From Micavibrio aeruginosavorus EPB (GTDB lineage: Bacteria > Pseudomonadota > Alphaproteobacteria > Micavibrionales > Micavibrionaceae), in contig NC_020812.1 in the NCBI RefSeq assembly GCF_000348745.1, positions 1,249,444 through 1,313,443 of the forward strand: a stretch of 64,000 bases of DNA. Direction: 5' to 3'. The position numbers and the translations under genes are program-made. Positions 45,354 through 55,490 of this stretch are shown here, one piece after another. Below the pieces are notes generated by a model, which did not search any database, had not been told where the DNA came from, and saw only the letters and a list, made by a program, of their open reading frames with translations. Numbering within the stretch: position 1 is the stretch's first letter; each line of letters opens with the position of its first letter.

Positions 45354-46160
45354 TTACGCACTCCGTTTTGCGGGTTGGCACAGCGGGAAGCGTGTTTTGG
45401 CGCGCGCGAATTCAACCATCTCCATGACCAGATTGTCGCTGGAATAATCGCTGGCCACCATTTCGATGCGCTGATCCATTGTACCTTCTTCGCCAAACAT
45501 CTGGTTAAAGGCGCGTTGCATGGCCTTCACCTGGTCCTTGGTAAAGCCGCGGCGTTCCAGGCCGATCAGGTTCAGGCCCGCCAGTGATGCGCGCTCACCC
45601 TTCACACGGCCAAACGGAATCACGTCATTTTCAACGCCGGACATTCCACCAATCACCGCGTGCGCACCAATGCGCACAAACTGGTGCACGGCGGACAGGC
45701 CGCCAATCAATGCAAAATCACCCACAACCACATGGCCCGCCAGTGTTGCGTTGTTCGCCATGATCACGTTGTTGCCAACGATACAATCATGCGCAACGTG
45801 CGACGCCATCATGAACAGGCCGTTATCGCCCACGCGCGTTTCCATGCCACCACCTTCGGTGCCTGGGTTCATTGTCACGTGTTCGCGGATCTTGTTATTC
45901 TTGCCGATAATCAGACGGGATTTTTCACCGCCAAATTTCAAATCCTGTGGTGCAGACCCAATGGAAGCGAACGGAAAAATTTCCGTGCCCTCGCCAATCG
46001 TTGTGTAGCCATCCACAACGACATGCGAATGCAAAACAACATTGTCACCCAGCGTGACATTCTCACCCACGATGGAATACGGCCCAACCTTGACGCCCTG
46101 CCCCAGCGTGGCGCCGGCGGCAATAATGGCGGTGGGATGAATCAATGCAGCAGAGGACAT
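45354..46160 (-). CDS. lpxA: UDP-N-acetylglucosamine O-acyltransferase
   Basis: First step of lipid A synthesis, using 3-hydroxyacyl-ACP. The start at 46160 (MSSAALIHPTAIIAAGATLG) fits the family N-terminus; an upstream extension to 46205 is possible but would add a non-conserved 15 residues. It is 268 residues of left-handed beta-helix hexapeptide repeats (GVKVGPYSIVGENVTLGDNVVLHSHVV). The catalytic histidine is in MASHVAHDCIVGNN. The C-terminal helical domain contains GLNLIGLERRGFTKDQV. fabZ ends 126 bases upstream. Confidence 0.94.
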   Translation of the reverse strand: MSSAALIHPTAIIAAGATLGQGVKVGPYSIVGENVTLGDNVVLHSHVVVDGYTTIGEGTEIFPFASIGSAPQDLKFGGEKSRLIIGKNNKIREHVTMNPGTEGGGMETRVGDNGLFMMASHVAHDCIVGNNVIMANNATLAGHVVVGDFALIGGLSAVHQFVRIGAHAVIGGMSGVENDVIPFGRVKGERASLAGLNLIGLERRGFTKDQVKAMQRAFNQMFGEEGTMDQRIEMVASDYSSDNLVMEMVEFARAKTRFPLCQPAKRSA

Positions 46161-46286
46161 GACAGACGACACTTTCGACAATGGGGGATACAGGTGCAAG
46201 CGCACCCATAGAGTATAGAAAAATGGCGGAATTCCGCCAAATCACGCTTTGTTGCGGGGTGTTACAGACGAACGGTTCAGTCGGCC

Positions 46287-46751
46287 TTAATTATCCATGA
46301 TCATGGCACTGAATTCGGCTTCGGCACACAACGTGTCACCGACCATAGCCTCGCCCTTGAACTTCCAGACGGGGCCGCGTTGTTTCGTTTTCTGCACATG
46401 GATGTGCAGGGAATCCCCGGGCACGACCGGCTTGCGGAAACGGGCCTGGTCGATGGTCATGAAATAGACCAGCTTGCCTTCGGCTTCTTTCCCCAGCGTT
46501 TGCACGACCATAATGGCCGCCGTCTGGGCCATGGCCTCAACGATCAAAACGCCCGGCATAACCGGAAAACGGGGAAAGTGACCCTGGAAATGCGGTTCGT
46601 TGAACGTCACGTTTTTCAAACCAACGGCCCGCTCGTTCGGCACGAATTCCAGGATGCGATCCACCAAAAGGATAGGATAGCGGTGCGGGATCATTTCCAT
46701 GATCCGGGTGATATCAATGTTCACAGCCGCAGAGGCGCTTTGTTCGCTCAT
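46287..46751 (-). CDS. fabZ: 3-hydroxyacyl-ACP dehydratase FabZ
   Basis: Hot-dog dehydratase of fatty acid elongation; it competes with LpxA/LpxD for 3-hydroxyacyl-ACP. 154 residues. Landmarks: [16 protein letters not shown], then [23 protein letters not shown] with the catalytic histidine and glutamate. It lies between lpxD (15 bases upstream) and lpxA in the normal lpxD-fabZ-lpxA order. Confidence 0.96.
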   Translation of the reverse strand: MSEQSASAAVNIDITRIMEMIPHRYPILLVDRILEFVPNERAVGLKNVTFNEPHFQGHFPRFPVMPGVLIVEAMAQTAAIMVVQTLGKEAEGKLVYFMTIDQARFRKPVVPGDSLHIHVQKTKQRGPVWKFKGEAMVGDTLCAEAEFSAMIMDN

Positions 46752-46766
46752 GGTCGTCTCTTCTTC

Positions 46767-47783
46767 TTATTTCTGTTTTTTGATCAGGCGATTCAACATC
46801 GCAATTTGACGCATATATTGCTTGATTGGCAAGGCCGGGGAGCCCATTTGTTCTTCCCCTGCCGGAACATCCCGCATCAACCCCGATTGCGCCGCAATCC
46901 GCGCGCCACGGCCAATTCGTAAATGGCCGGCCACACCCACCTGGCCAGCCAGAACGACATAGTCCTCCAGCACCGTAGAGCCGGATACGCCAACCTGGGA
47001 CACAATGACGCACCCACGGCCAATTTTTACGTTATGTCCAATTTGGACCAGATTGTCGATCCATGTCCCCGCACCAATCACGGTATCCGGGCCAGCCCCG
47101 CGGTCGATACAGGTGTTCGCCCCGATTTCCACGCGGTCTTCGATCACCACGCGGCCCAGTTGGGGCACTTTCACATGACCTGCCGGATCAATGGCGAAAC
47201 CAAAGCCGTCCTGGCCAATCCGCACGCCGGGGTACAAACGCACGGCATTGCCGATCACACAATGCGTCACCGTTGCACCCGCGCCCACACGGCATTTTTG
47301 CCCCATGGTCACGTTACGGCCGATCACAGCATTAGATTCGATCCACGATCCATCGCCAATCGTTGCCCCGGCCTGCACCACGGCACCATCATCAATCACG
47401 CATCCGGCCCCAATCGAGGCCGATGGATCAATATGGGCACGCGGTGAAATGCGCGCATCCGGATAGGATTCCGGATAAAATTTCTGCGCGCACAAGGCGT
47501 ACGCTTTGTAGGGGTTCTTGCTGACCAGCAAGGCCATACCCGCGGGTGCAAATTCCACCATCTGCGGTGCCACAAAACAGGCCCCGGCTTTGCTGGCACG
47601 GAACGCATCGCGATATTTTATATTATCAAGAAAGCTGATCTGATCCGCACCCGCCTGATCCAGCGCACCAACATCATGCACCATGTGCGCGGAATCGCCG
47701 CTTTGCAACTCCGCCCCGCATGACGCCGCGATATCGGCAAGACTGAACGGACCCAGCCGGGTGAAAAACGATTGATCAGCCAC
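46767..47783 (-). CDS. lpxD: UDP-3-O-(3-hydroxyacyl)glucosamine N-acyltransferase
   Basis: Third enzyme of lipid A synthesis. 338 residues: an N-terminal uridine-binding domain (to about residue 105), a left-handed beta-helix of hexapeptide repeats ([21 protein letters not shown]), and a short C-terminal helix that includes [16 protein letters not shown]. The catalytic histidine is in [13 protein letters not shown]. It begins 6 bases after the end of the skp/ompH-like gene. Confidence 0.96.
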   Translation of the reverse strand: MADQSFFTRLGPFSLADIAASCGAELQSGDSAHMVHDVGALDQAGADQISFLDNIKYRDAFRASKAGACFVAPQMVEFAPAGMALLVSKNPYKAYALCAQKFYPESYPDARISPRAHIDPSASIGAGCVIDDGAVVQAGATIGDGSWIESNAVIGRNVTMGQKCRVGAGATVTHCVIGNAVRLYPGVRIGQDGFGFAIDPAGHVKVPQLGRVVIEDRVEIGANTCIDRGAGPDTVIGAGTWIDNLVQIGHNVKIGRGCVIVSQVGVSGSTVLEDYVVLAGQVGVAGHLRIGRGARIAAQSGLMRDVPAGEEQMGSPALPIKQYMRQIAMLNRLIKKQK

Positions 47784-47789
47784 GGGAAC

Positions 47790-48461
47790 TTACTCAGCCA
47801 ACGACGTGTTGGATTTTTCGGCGCTGGACAACGCGGTATCAACCGCCTTTTCTGCCGCGCTGATATCCAGTTTCACATCCGGGAAATCCTTATTCAGCTT
47901 GTCCATAACCTGGCCGGTAATGTCCATTTCCTTTTCGGCCAGAACCACGTTCTGACGGGTCAGGACAATGTCATAACCGTTGGCCTGCGCCTGTTCCGCG
48001 ACAATTTCGGTCATGCGGCCACGCAGTTTGTTATACGCATCCGCGGATGCCTTTTCCAACGACACGCGGCGGCGTTGCGCCAGGCGACGCGCATCCATCA
48101 ATTTTTCTTCAAACGCGCGGCGTTTTTCGGCGAACTTTTCCGGGGTCAGCTTGTCACGCTCGGCCACCAGTTTCTTTTCTTCCTCCCCCAGATCGCGTTC
48201 CATCTTGGAAAATTCTTTCTGGAAGGCGTCACGCTGGGTCGCCAGTTGATCCTGAATCGACTTCCCGGCCTTGGAGCTGTTCAAAACGGCTTGCGCATCG
48301 ATCACGGCAATAACGTGGCCGGACCCGGCAACGGCTTGCGCTTTGACCGCATCATTGGTCGCATGGCTCAACAGCGACGGCCCAACGATCAGGGCCAAGC
48401 CCGCCAATACAACAACACCAGCACCCGCCAGAACAGCCATTTTATTTACTTGCATCATCAA
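47790..48461 (-). CDS. OmpH/Skp-family periplasmic chaperone
   Basis: Periplasmic holdase for unfolded outer-membrane proteins. The 223-residue protein has an N-terminal signal or anchor segment (MAVLAGAGVVVLAGLALIVGPSLLSHA). After it, VIAVIDAQAVLNSSKAGKSIQDQL is the typical Skp beginning, followed by a long coiled coil (FQKEFSKMERDLGEEEKKLVAERDKL, in part) and a C-terminal beta strand. It is between bamA and lpxD, as in most Gram-negatives. The tail from about residue 185 is somewhat longer than in E. coli Skp. Confidence 0.92.
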   Translation of the reverse strand: MMMQVNKMAVLAGAGVVVLAGLALIVGPSLLSHATNDAVKAQAVAGSGHVIAVIDAQAVLNSSKAGKSIQDQLATQRDAFQKEFSKMERDLGEEEKKLVAERDKLTPEKFAEKRRAFEEKLMDARRLAQRRRVSLEKASADAYNKLRGRMTEIVAEQAQANGYDIVLTRQNVVLAEKEMDITGQVMDKLNKDFPDVKLDISAAEKAVDTALSSAEKSNTSLAE

Positions 48462-48485
48462 ACCCTTTTGCTTGTCAGATGTATG

Positions 48486-50807
48486 TTAGAACCGCGTGCC
48501 GAAGCTGAAGCGGAAGTTTTCTTCCTTGTCGAAATCTTCCTTCATGAACGGTGCGGAGAAATCAACCCGAACCGGGCCAATCGGTGAGCGCCATGAAACG
48601 CCAACACCGGCACCGGCGCGCAGGGAATTGATGTCTTCGACATCGGAACCGACATCGTCAATTTCCCACAGCGAGCCGAAATCGGTAAACGCGTGGCCCT
48701 TGATTCCCATTTCATCGGGTAACCCGACCGGGAACGACAGTTCCACCGACCCACGATAGAACATATTCCCACCGAGGGAGTCATCGGTACCAATGTCACG
48801 CGGACCGACACCAGCCGGTTCAAACCCGCGCAAGGTACCACCACCCAGGAAGAAACGTTCGTTAATGGCAACATTTTCATCACCATAACCATGGATGGCT
48901 CCAACTTCACCCAGCACGTTCAGGACAACGCGGTCCGTGTCAAACAACGGGTAGAAGTGCGAAGCACCGAGCTTGGCCGAGATATATTGCGAATCCCCGC
49001 CCAGACCGGACATTTCAGTATCCAACCAGCCATAGGTCCCATCAGACGGGAACAATGTGCTGTTCCGTGAGTCATAGGTCAGCATCTGGCCGATAGCAGA
49101 GGTCGAACGTTCGCCGGCCTGTTCCTTAATGTAACGGGAGGCGTCGTCCTGGACTTCGGTGATTTCGTTTTGTTCGACACGATAGCGCAGTGATTGACGC
49201 CATTTTTCCGACAGCGGATAACCGAATTCAAAACCACCACCGGTCCGCTTTTGATCATAGGAGCTTTCGTCCTGCAAATCGCGGGTGATGTGGAAGGCGT
49301 TCACGCCCGCCGAGAAATCGCGGTCGAGGAAATACGGTTCGGTAAAGGCGAAATCAAATTCCGTCCGTTCACCCGCAATCGTGGCCCCGAGCAGCAAATC
49401 CTGCCCCTTACCCAGGAAGTTGCGTTCACGAATTTTGAAGTCAGCCAACGGACCATCAGCGGTCGAGAAACCGGCACCGATGGAGAGTTCACCCGTGGAT
49501 TTTTCGGCCACCTCGATATCAACCACCGATTTATCCGGTGCGGTGCCCGGCTGCGGCGTCACGATCACGTTTTCAAAATAACCAAGGTCGCGGATTTTCT
49601 GTTCCGACTTGGCCACTTTTTCACGGTTGAACGGGTCCCCTTCGACCAAATCCATCTCACGACGGATGACCTTGTCCAGCGTGCGGACGTTGCCGCGAAT
49701 ATCAATACGCTCAACAAAAACTTTCGGCGTTTCGCGGATATTGAAGGTCAGGTCAACGGTGCGTTTTTCACGGTTGCGCTCAACACCCGGTTTGACATCC
49801 ACGAATGCAAATTGGCGATTGCCCAATTCACGCGTGAAGGCATCGACCGTACGCTCAACTTCGTCGGCATTATACCAGTCGCCAGGCTTGAAGGTCAGGA
49901 ACGGAACCAGATCGGCCTCGTTAAAGTCGCGCAGATTGGCATCAATCGTAACATTGCCAACGCGGTAACGCGGGCCTTCTTCAACAGTGAAGGTCAAGTA
50001 AAACGCGTCCTTGTCCTTGGACAGTTCGGCGTTAGAAGCCAAGATGCGGAAGTCGGCATAGCCCTGGGACAGATAGAAACGGCGCAACAATTCCTGATCA
50101 TAGGACAAACGGTCCGGATCATAACGATCGTCGGCACCGAGGAAGCGGTACCAGCGGTCTTCCTTCGTGCTGATCTCACTGCGCAGCGTATCGTCGTCAT
50201 ACACTTCGTTACCGACGAAGCGAATGCCCTTCACCTTTGTCACCGGGCCCTCGTCAATTTCGAACACCAGATTGACGCGGTTTTGATCCAGCTCGATCAC
50301 CTTCGGATCAATCTGGGCCGAGAAGCGGCCGGAGCGGGTATAAACCTGATACAGACGGTTCAGGTCGGATTGCACTTTCGTCCGTGTAAAGACCTGACGC
50401 GGGCGCAGGCTGATTTCAGCCAGCAGATCTTCGTCTTTCAGCTTGTCATTGCCTTCGAACGCAATCTCGCTGATGACCGGGTTTTCAACCACGGTGACTT
50501 CCAGCGTGCTGCCCTTCTGGCGCAATGTCACGTCGGCGAACAGGCCGGTGCCAAACAGGCTTTTCAACGCGCCGTCCAGCAAGTCCTGCGTCATCGGGTC
50601 GCCCACCTTGGCATCCAGATACGTCAGAACGGTCACGGGTTCGATACGCTGTGTCCCCAGCACTTCGATGTCTTTGATTTTCGTACCCGTTGCCTGTTCA
50701 GATGCATACCCTTGTGCGGATACGGTCGTCGGCACGGCCAGAATGGAGAAAGCGCAAAGCCCTGCTATGGCCAGAAGGCCAAGCCCTTTAACACGGATCA
50801 TGTTCAT
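48486..50807 (-). CDS. bamA: Outer membrane assembly factor BamA
   Basis: Central component of the BAM complex that folds beta-barrels into the outer membrane, 773 residues. A signal peptide is followed by a mature N-terminus around QGYASEQATG. Five POTRA domains span about 45-430 (first: KIKDIEVLGTQRIEPVTV). A 16-strand barrel follows, with the ending FRFSFGTRF, whose terminal phenylalanine is the normal outer-membrane signal. The lid-loop motif lies within the barrel (ERFFLGGGTLRGFEPAGVGPRD region, VRGY/F-like LRGF). It lies 23 bases downstream of rseP and 24 bases upstream of skp. Confidence 0.96.
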   Translation of the reverse strand: MNMIRVKGLGLLAIAGLCAFSILAVPTTVSAQGYASEQATGTKIKDIEVLGTQRIEPVTVLTYLDAKVGDPMTQDLLDGALKSLFGTGLFADVTLRQKGSTLEVTVVENPVISEIAFEGNDKLKDEDLLAEISLRPRQVFTRTKVQSDLNRLYQVYTRSGRFSAQIDPKVIELDQNRVNLVFEIDEGPVTKVKGIRFVGNEVYDDDTLRSEISTKEDRWYRFLGADDRYDPDRLSYDQELLRRFYLSQGYADFRILASNAELSKDKDAFYLTFTVEEGPRYRVGNVTIDANLRDFNEADLVPFLTFKPGDWYNADEVERTVDAFTRELGNRQFAFVDVKPGVERNREKRTVDLTFNIRETPKVFVERIDIRGNVRTLDKVIRREMDLVEGDPFNREKVAKSEQKIRDLGYFENVIVTPQPGTAPDKSVVDIEVAEKSTGELSIGAGFSTADGPLADFKIRERNFLGKGQDLLLGATIAGERTEFDFAFTEPYFLDRDFSAGVNAFHITRDLQDESSYDQKRTGGGFEFGYPLSEKWRQSLRYRVEQNEITEVQDDASRYIKEQAGERSTSAIGQMLTYDSRNSTLFPSDGTYGWLDTEMSGLGGDSQYISAKLGASHFYPLFDTDRVVLNVLGEVGAIHGYGDENVAINERFFLGGGTLRGFEPAGVGPRDIGTDDSLGGNMFYRGSVELSFPVGLPDEMGIKGHAFTDFGSLWEIDDVGSDVEDINSLRAGAGVGVSWRSPIGPVRVDFSAPFMKEDFDKEENFRFSFGTRF

Positions 50808-50830
50808 TTACGTCCTGTAGAATCCGCCGG

Positions 50831-52222
50831 TCAGAGGACCAGCTGTACGATATCGTTCAGGTTAGCAAATAGCATGATTCCGACAAGTATGGCTAGTCCG
50901 AATCGGAAGGCATATTCCTGAAATTGTTCAGAAATCGGGCCACCTTTCACCGCTTCAACAGCATAGAAAGCCAGGTGCCCGCCATCCAGCATCGGGATTG
51001 GGAACAGGTTGATCAATCCAAGATTTATGGAAAGCAATGCTGTGAAGCTGATCAGGGCCAAAATCCCGACCTGTGCCATGTCACCGGCCAGCGCCCCGAT
51101 GCGGATAATCCCGCCCAGTTCGGTCGCGCTGCGCGTTCCGGTAAACATCTGGCCGATGGCTTCCAGCGTGCTGGTGGTTACGGACCATGTTTCGGCCACG
51201 GCGGCACCTACGGCCCCAATCGGATTATGGCGAATGGTCTTTTGCGGTGCGCCCTGGGCGACGACCAGAACGTTATACCCCTCGGATTCCGGGTTTTTCA
51301 GGTCCTGGTTCTGCTCCAGCAACGGCTGGACCACCATGCCCTCTTCCTTCGCGCCACGATCCAGCATGATGGTGAAGGTTTTGCCCATATTGGCCAGCAA
51401 AGCCGCACGGATCGCCTCCGGTGTTTCGGTGCGCTGACCGTTGACGGCCACAATGTTGTCAATCGCCAGACCATCACCCGGGCTGATTACGCCCAGCATG
51501 CCGCGGGTGCTTTTGAACCCGTGACGGTCTTCGGTTTCCATCCGCTCCGGCGTCGCGGTCAGGGTAATCACCTCGCCCGCACGGTTAACGGTAAACTCCA
51601 TCGGTGTATCCAGCTTCACCATGACGGAACGGCGCAGTTCGTCGAAGCGATCAATCGGTTGGCCATCAATGGTCAAAATGACGTCATGCGGCTGGAATCC
51701 GGCCTTATCAGCCGCAGACCCCGCAATCACGGCGGAGGATTCCGCCGGTGTAACATCCTGGCCATGGAACATGAACAGGCCCGCCAGCAAGACAATTGCG
51801 AACAGGTAGTTAATCGCCGGGCCCGCAAAAACGATGGCCGCCCGTTTACCGACGGATTTGGCAAAAAATGCCTCTTTGCGTTCGGCTTCGGTCATGGCGC
51901 GCGGCGCTTCGCCCGCCTCACCCTTAACCTTGTCGGTGTGTCCGGCGCTGGCCGGATCGGAATCGCCAAACATTTTGACGTAGCCGCCGAGCGGGATCAG
52001 CGAGAATTTCCAGCGCGTGCCGTGTTTATCGTTAAAACCCCAGATTTCCCGGCCAAACCCGATGGAAAAAACCTCCACCCGCACACCGCACAGGCGCGCA
52101 ATGTAATAATGACCAAATTCATGGATAAACACCAAGATGCTCAAGACCAGCAGGAACGACCCGCCATAAAGCCAGATATTACCGGCAACCAGCTGAAACA
52201 TTTCGGCCATGGACGTGGTCAT
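50831..52222 (-). CDS. rseP: Site-2 intramembrane metalloprotease RseP
   Basis: Membrane metalloprotease that cleaves anti-sigma factors and leftover signal peptides. 463 residues. Zinc motif HEFGH is in the first membrane helix (LVLSILVFIHEFGHYY). A PDZ domain is in the middle (SAADKAGFQPHDVILTIDGQPID), and a second PDZ-like stretch follows (SPGDGLAIDNIVAVNGQRT). The LDG motif (NLFPIPMLDGGHL) lies in the third membrane helix. ATG at 52222, or MAEMF four codons later. Between dxr and bamA, as usual. Confidence 0.94.
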   Translation of the reverse strand: MTTSMAEMFQLVAGNIWLYGGSFLLVLSILVFIHEFGHYYIARLCGVRVEVFSIGFGREIWGFNDKHGTRWKFSLIPLGGYVKMFGDSDPASAGHTDKVKGEAGEAPRAMTEAERKEAFFAKSVGKRAAIVFAGPAINYLFAIVLLAGLFMFHGQDVTPAESSAVIAGSAADKAGFQPHDVILTIDGQPIDRFDELRRSVMVKLDTPMEFTVNRAGEVITLTATPERMETEDRHGFKSTRGMLGVISPGDGLAIDNIVAVNGQRTETPEAIRAALLANMGKTFTIMLDRGAKEEGMVVQPLLEQNQDLKNPESEGYNVLVVAQGAPQKTIRHNPIGAVGAAVAETWSVTTSTLEAIGQMFTGTRSATELGGIIRIGALAGDMAQVGILALISFTALLSINLGLINLFPIPMLDGGHLAFYAVEAVKGGPISEQFQEYAFRFGLAILVGIMLFANLNDIVQLVL

Positions 52223-52246
52223 TGCAACTCCGTAGGGTCTTGGTCG

Positions 52247-53419
52247 TTAAGCGCTTTTCAGCGCGTGATGAGAATTCATATAGGCGGTTGTATCGTCGCG
52301 CACAGCGGCATCAAAGTCCAGCACATCAGAAAGATTGGACATATCCACCTTTTCGACACGCTCGACCGCATATCTCACTGCGTCCATAATACCATAAAAC
52401 CCGATCCGCCCGGCCAGAAATGCCGCAACGGCCACTTCATTTGCCGCGTTGAAGGCTATGCAATGGGCTGGCCCGGCGCGCAGGCAGTCATACGCCATTG
52501 GGATAGACGGAAAGCGCACCGGATCAATTTGTTCGAAATCCAGCCGCGAAAGCGTTTTCAAATCCAACCGCTGGCCGCTGGTTTTGATTCGGTTGGGCCA
52601 GCCCAAAGTATAGGCGATGGGCGTGCGCATATCCGGCGCACCCAGCTGGGCCAGAACCGATCCATCGGCATATTCAACCATGGAATGGATCACCGATTGC
52701 GGGTGAACCAATACGTCGATCTGTTCCGGCGGCATGGCAAACAGATAATGCGCCTCAATAATTTCCAGCGCTTTGTTCATCATGCTGGCGCTGTCGACCG
52801 AAATCTTCGCACCCATGGTCCAGTTCGGATGCGCCACGGCCTGGGCCGGGGTGGCGGCGCGCATTTGATCCATCGTCCATGTGCGGAACGGGCCGCCCGA
52901 TGCGGTCAGGATAATGCGGTCAATCCCGGCACGGTTTTCATTTTCAAACACCTGAAACACGGCGTTGTGTTCACTGTCCACGGGCAACAATGTCGCACCG
53001 CTTGCGCGCGCCGCAGCCATCACCAACGGCCCGGCGGCGACCAGCGGTTCCTTGTTTGCAATCGCCACGCATTGCCCCTGCGCAATCGCGGCCAGGATGG
53101 GTTCCAGACCCGCCATGCCAACTATTGCCGCCATGGTCCAATCCGTTGGCATGCTGGCCGCTTCGATCACGGCAGCGCGCCCGGCGGCGCATTCAATACC
53201 CGTTCCGGCCAAGCGGTTTTTCAAAGCATCATAATGGGATTCATCACCGATGACGGCGCGTTTGGCTTTCAATTGAATCGCTTGATCGGCCAGACGGTCA
53301 ACATTCGTCTGCGCGGTCAACGCCTGTACATCATACGCCTCGGGATTGCTGAGGATCAGATCAACCGTCGATGTCCCCACCGATCCAGTCGATCCCAAAA
53401 TCGTTACGCGTTTACTCAT
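52247..53419 (-). CDS. dxr: 1-deoxy-D-xylulose 5-phosphate reductoisomerase
   Basis: Second step of the MEP isoprenoid pathway (IspDF is at 6.4 kb). The start at 53419 (MSKRVTILGSTGSVGTSTVD) overlaps the cdsA stop as ATGA. 390 residues. NADPH-binding GSTGSVGTST; substrate-binding PVDSEHNAVFQVFEN; GGPFRTW; HPNWTMGAKISVDSASMMNKALE, all normal for the family. The final Trp-rich helical domain is complete. Co-transcribed with cdsA and rseP. Confidence 0.95.
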   Translation of the reverse strand: MSKRVTILGSTGSVGTSTVDLILSNPEAYDVQALTAQTNVDRLADQAIQLKAKRAVIGDESHYDALKNRLAGTGIECAAGRAAVIEAASMPTDWTMAAIVGMAGLEPILAAIAQGQCVAIANKEPLVAAGPLVMAAARASGATLLPVDSEHNAVFQVFENENRAGIDRIILTASGGPFRTWTMDQMRAATPAQAVAHPNWTMGAKISVDSASMMNKALEIIEAHYLFAMPPEQIDVLVHPQSVIHSMVEYADGSVLAQLGAPDMRTPIAYTLGWPNRIKTSGQRLDLKTLSRLDFEQIDPVRFPSIPMAYDCLRAGPAHCIAFNAANEVAVAAFLAGRIGFYGIMDAVRYAVERVEKVDMSNLSDVLDFDAAVRDDTTAYMNSHHALKSA

Positions 53420-54138
53420 CGCAACCACACCATATAGGCCAGCAAGAATACAGGCGAGACCAGCAACAATGAATCAATCCGGTCCAGCAACCCACCATGA
53501 CCGGGGATCAGATTGCCCGTATCTTTCACACCAACGCGGCGTTTGAATGCGGAGATCAACAAATCCCCCGCCTGCCCCACGGCACCAAACCAGCACCCGG
53601 TTAAAAATACGACGAAGGAATGAATGGGGATCAAGCCACCGCTGACCACAGGCGTCCATTGCATCAAGCTGGGGCGCGCGGCAAACAGAATTGTCAGCAC
53701 CGCACCACTGGACACCATCGCACCAATAAATCCGGCCCATGTTTTATTCGGGCTAACGCGCGGGGCCAATTTTGGACCACCAATCGCGCGGCCCGCAAAA
53801 TACGCCCCAATATCGCTGGCCCACACGCACAGCAATAAGGTCGCAACCAAGAACAATCCTTCCAAAAATTGCGTCCGCAACCAGATAAAGGATGTATAGG
53901 CCACCACCATGTACAGCGCACCGATCAGAACATCGCGCATCGGATGTTCGCCCGCATCCGACATGCGCCACCATTCCCAAACGGAAATCATCGCCGCAAC
54001 CAGCATGAAGATAAAGAAAGGCATTTGCCCCAGATAAATCAGGAACAGGGTCAACGGCCCCAAAATCACGCCCGATAAAATGCGGATTTGCAGGGAGGAC
54101 AGTTTCATCTTTGCTTTAACCTGATCCGCGCCGTTCAA
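53416..54138 (-). CDS. cdsA: Phosphatidate cytidylyltransferase
   Basis: Makes CDP-diacylglycerol from phosphatidic acid and CTP, the common precursor of phospholipids. Start TTG at 54138 is favoured because GAGAGG lies 6 bases upstream; an ATG at 54108 (MKLSSLQIRI) has none. 240 residues with about six membrane segments. The CDS signature is SAFKRRVGVKDTGNLIPGHGGLLDRIDSL (given in part here: KRRVGVKD and HGGLLDRID). It overlaps dxr by 4 bases and lies 39 bases downstream of uppS. Confidence 0.92.
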   Translation of the reverse strand: MNGADQVKAKMKLSSLQIRILSGVILGPLTLFLIYLGQMPFFIFMLVAAMISVWEWWRMSDAGEHPMRDVLIGALYMVVAYTSFIWLRTQFLEGLFLVATLLLCVWASDIGAYFAGRAIGGPKLAPRVSPNKTWAGFIGAMVSSGAVLTILFAARPSLMQWTPVVSGGLIPIHSFVVFLTGCWFGAVGQAGDLLISAFKRRVGVKDTGNLIPGHGGLLDRIDSLLLVSPVFLLAYMVWLR

Positions 54139-54177
54139 AATGCGCCTCTCCCTGATTTGATTTTGAAATTATTATTT

Positions 54178-54897
54178 TTATTGCTTGCCTGATTTGACAC
54201 CACCGAAACGGCGGTCACGCGATTTGAAATCCGCGATCGCGGCTTCCAGATCAACTTTTGAAAAATCGGGCCAGAGCGTGTCACAATAAAACAATTCGGA
54301 ATACGCACATTGCCACAGCAGGAAATTGCTGATCCGGCGTTCACCGCTGGTACGGATCAAAATATCCGGGTCTGGCGCGCCCGCGGTGGACAGGAATTGC
54401 GGCAGGTATTCCTCGGCCGATTCATAGGTCGGCTCAATCCCCTGTTCGGCCATTGCGCGGGCCATTTGCGTTGCCGCACACAAAATATCCTGCCGCCCGC
54501 CGTAATTCAGGGCGATCATCACGGTGATGGCAGTGTTATTGGCGGTCAGGTTTTCGGCCTGTTCGATCATCTTGACGATGTCGGGCTCCAGTTCTTCGCG
54601 GCGGCCGATGACTTTCAACCGGATATTATTCCGGTGCAGTTCGGCCGTCTCCGCACGCAAATACATGCGCAGAAGACGCATCAATTCCCGCACTTCATCA
54701 ACCGGACGGCTCCAGTTCTCGGTCGAAAACCCGAACAGGGTCAGATATTCAACGCCCAGCTCAACCGCCGCTTCGACAACGCGCTTGACGGATTCAACGC
54801 CGCGCTGGTGCCCCGCCGTCCGCGGAAGGCCGCGCTGCGTTGCCCAACGGCCATTGCCGTCCATAATGATTGCGATGTGACGCGGTGATTGACTCAT
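54178..54897 (-). CDS. uppS: Undecaprenyl diphosphate synthase
   Basis: cis-Prenyltransferase that makes the C55 lipid carrier for peptidoglycan and other envelope glycans. 239 residues. The N-terminal IAIIMDGNGRWATQRG includes catalytic D13. Downstream landmarks: LTLFGFSTENWSRP and the C-terminal DILIRTSGERRISNFLLWQ with YSELFYCDTLWPDF, all of which match the family. The gene is 16 bases downstream of frr and upstream of cdsA. The MEP pathway enzymes IspDF and Dxr feed it. Confidence 0.97.
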   Translation of the reverse strand: MSQSPRHIAIIMDGNGRWATQRGLPRTAGHQRGVESVKRVVEAAVELGVEYLTLFGFSTENWSRPVDEVRELMRLLRMYLRAETAELHRNNIRLKVIGRREELEPDIVKMIEQAENLTANNTAITVMIALNYGGRQDILCAATQMARAMAEQGIEPTYESAEEYLPQFLSTAGAPDPDILIRTSGERRISNFLLWQCAYSELFYCDTLWPDFSKVDLEAAIADFKSRDRRFGGVKSGKQ

Positions 54898-54913
54898 GTG
54901 CGAAATACCAGGA

Positions 54914-55462
54914 TCAAACGGTCATGATGTCTTTTTCTTTATCGACCAGCATTTTGTCGATCTGTGCAATGTAACCATCGGTCAGTTTTTGCACTTCGTC
55001 GGACAAACGCTTTTGATCATCCTCGGACACTTCGCCCTTCATCGCCTTGATACTATCCATACCATCGCGGCGGATGTTGCGCACGGCCACACGGCACCCT
55101 TCGGCATATTTACCGGCCACTTTGGTCAATTCCTTGCGGCGCTCTTCGTTCAGCTGCGGCACCGGCACACGGATCACGTTGCCTTCGGCTTGCGGGTTCA
55201 AACCCAGACCGGATTCACGGATTGCCTTTTCCACATTTTTGGAAATGGTCGCATCCCATACGGTGACGGTCAGCATGCGAGGCTCCGGTACGCTGACCGA
55301 ACCGCATTGGCTGATCGGCATGTGAGAGCCGTACGCTTCAACCTGAACGGTTTCCAGCATGCTGGTCGCGGCACGACCGGTGCGCAGACCCGTAAATTCG
55401 GTTTTCAACTGTTCCATCGCGCCATCCATACGGCGTTTCAGGTCGTTTTTATCAAAAGCCAT
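54914..55462 (-). CDS. frr: Ribosome recycling factor
   Basis: Splits post-termination ribosomes together with EF-G. 182 residues, the normal length, with the typical landmarks [21 protein letters not shown] near the N-terminus, [15 protein letters not shown], and AVRNIRRDG in the three-helix part. 28 bases downstream of pyrH, with GGAGAAATCACA before the ATG as ribosome binding site. Confidence 0.96.
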   Translation of the reverse strand: MAFDKNDLKRRMDGAMEQLKTEFTGLRTGRAATSMLETVQVEAYGSHMPISQCGSVSVPEPRMLTVTVWDATISKNVEKAIRESGLGLNPQAEGNVIRVPVPQLNEERRKELTKVAGKYAEGCRVAVRNIRRDGMDSIKAMKGEVSEDDQKRLSDEVQKLTDGYIAQIDKMLVDKEKDIMTV

Positions 55463-55490
55463 TGTGATTTCTCCTTGGTCTTCTTCGTAC

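Noticed and set aside
49194-53437. Two long plus-strand open frames (575 and 837 codons) antisense to bamA, rseP and dxr
   Set aside because: Same reason: no domain, unusual composition, and they cross the boundaries of several certain minus-strand genes.
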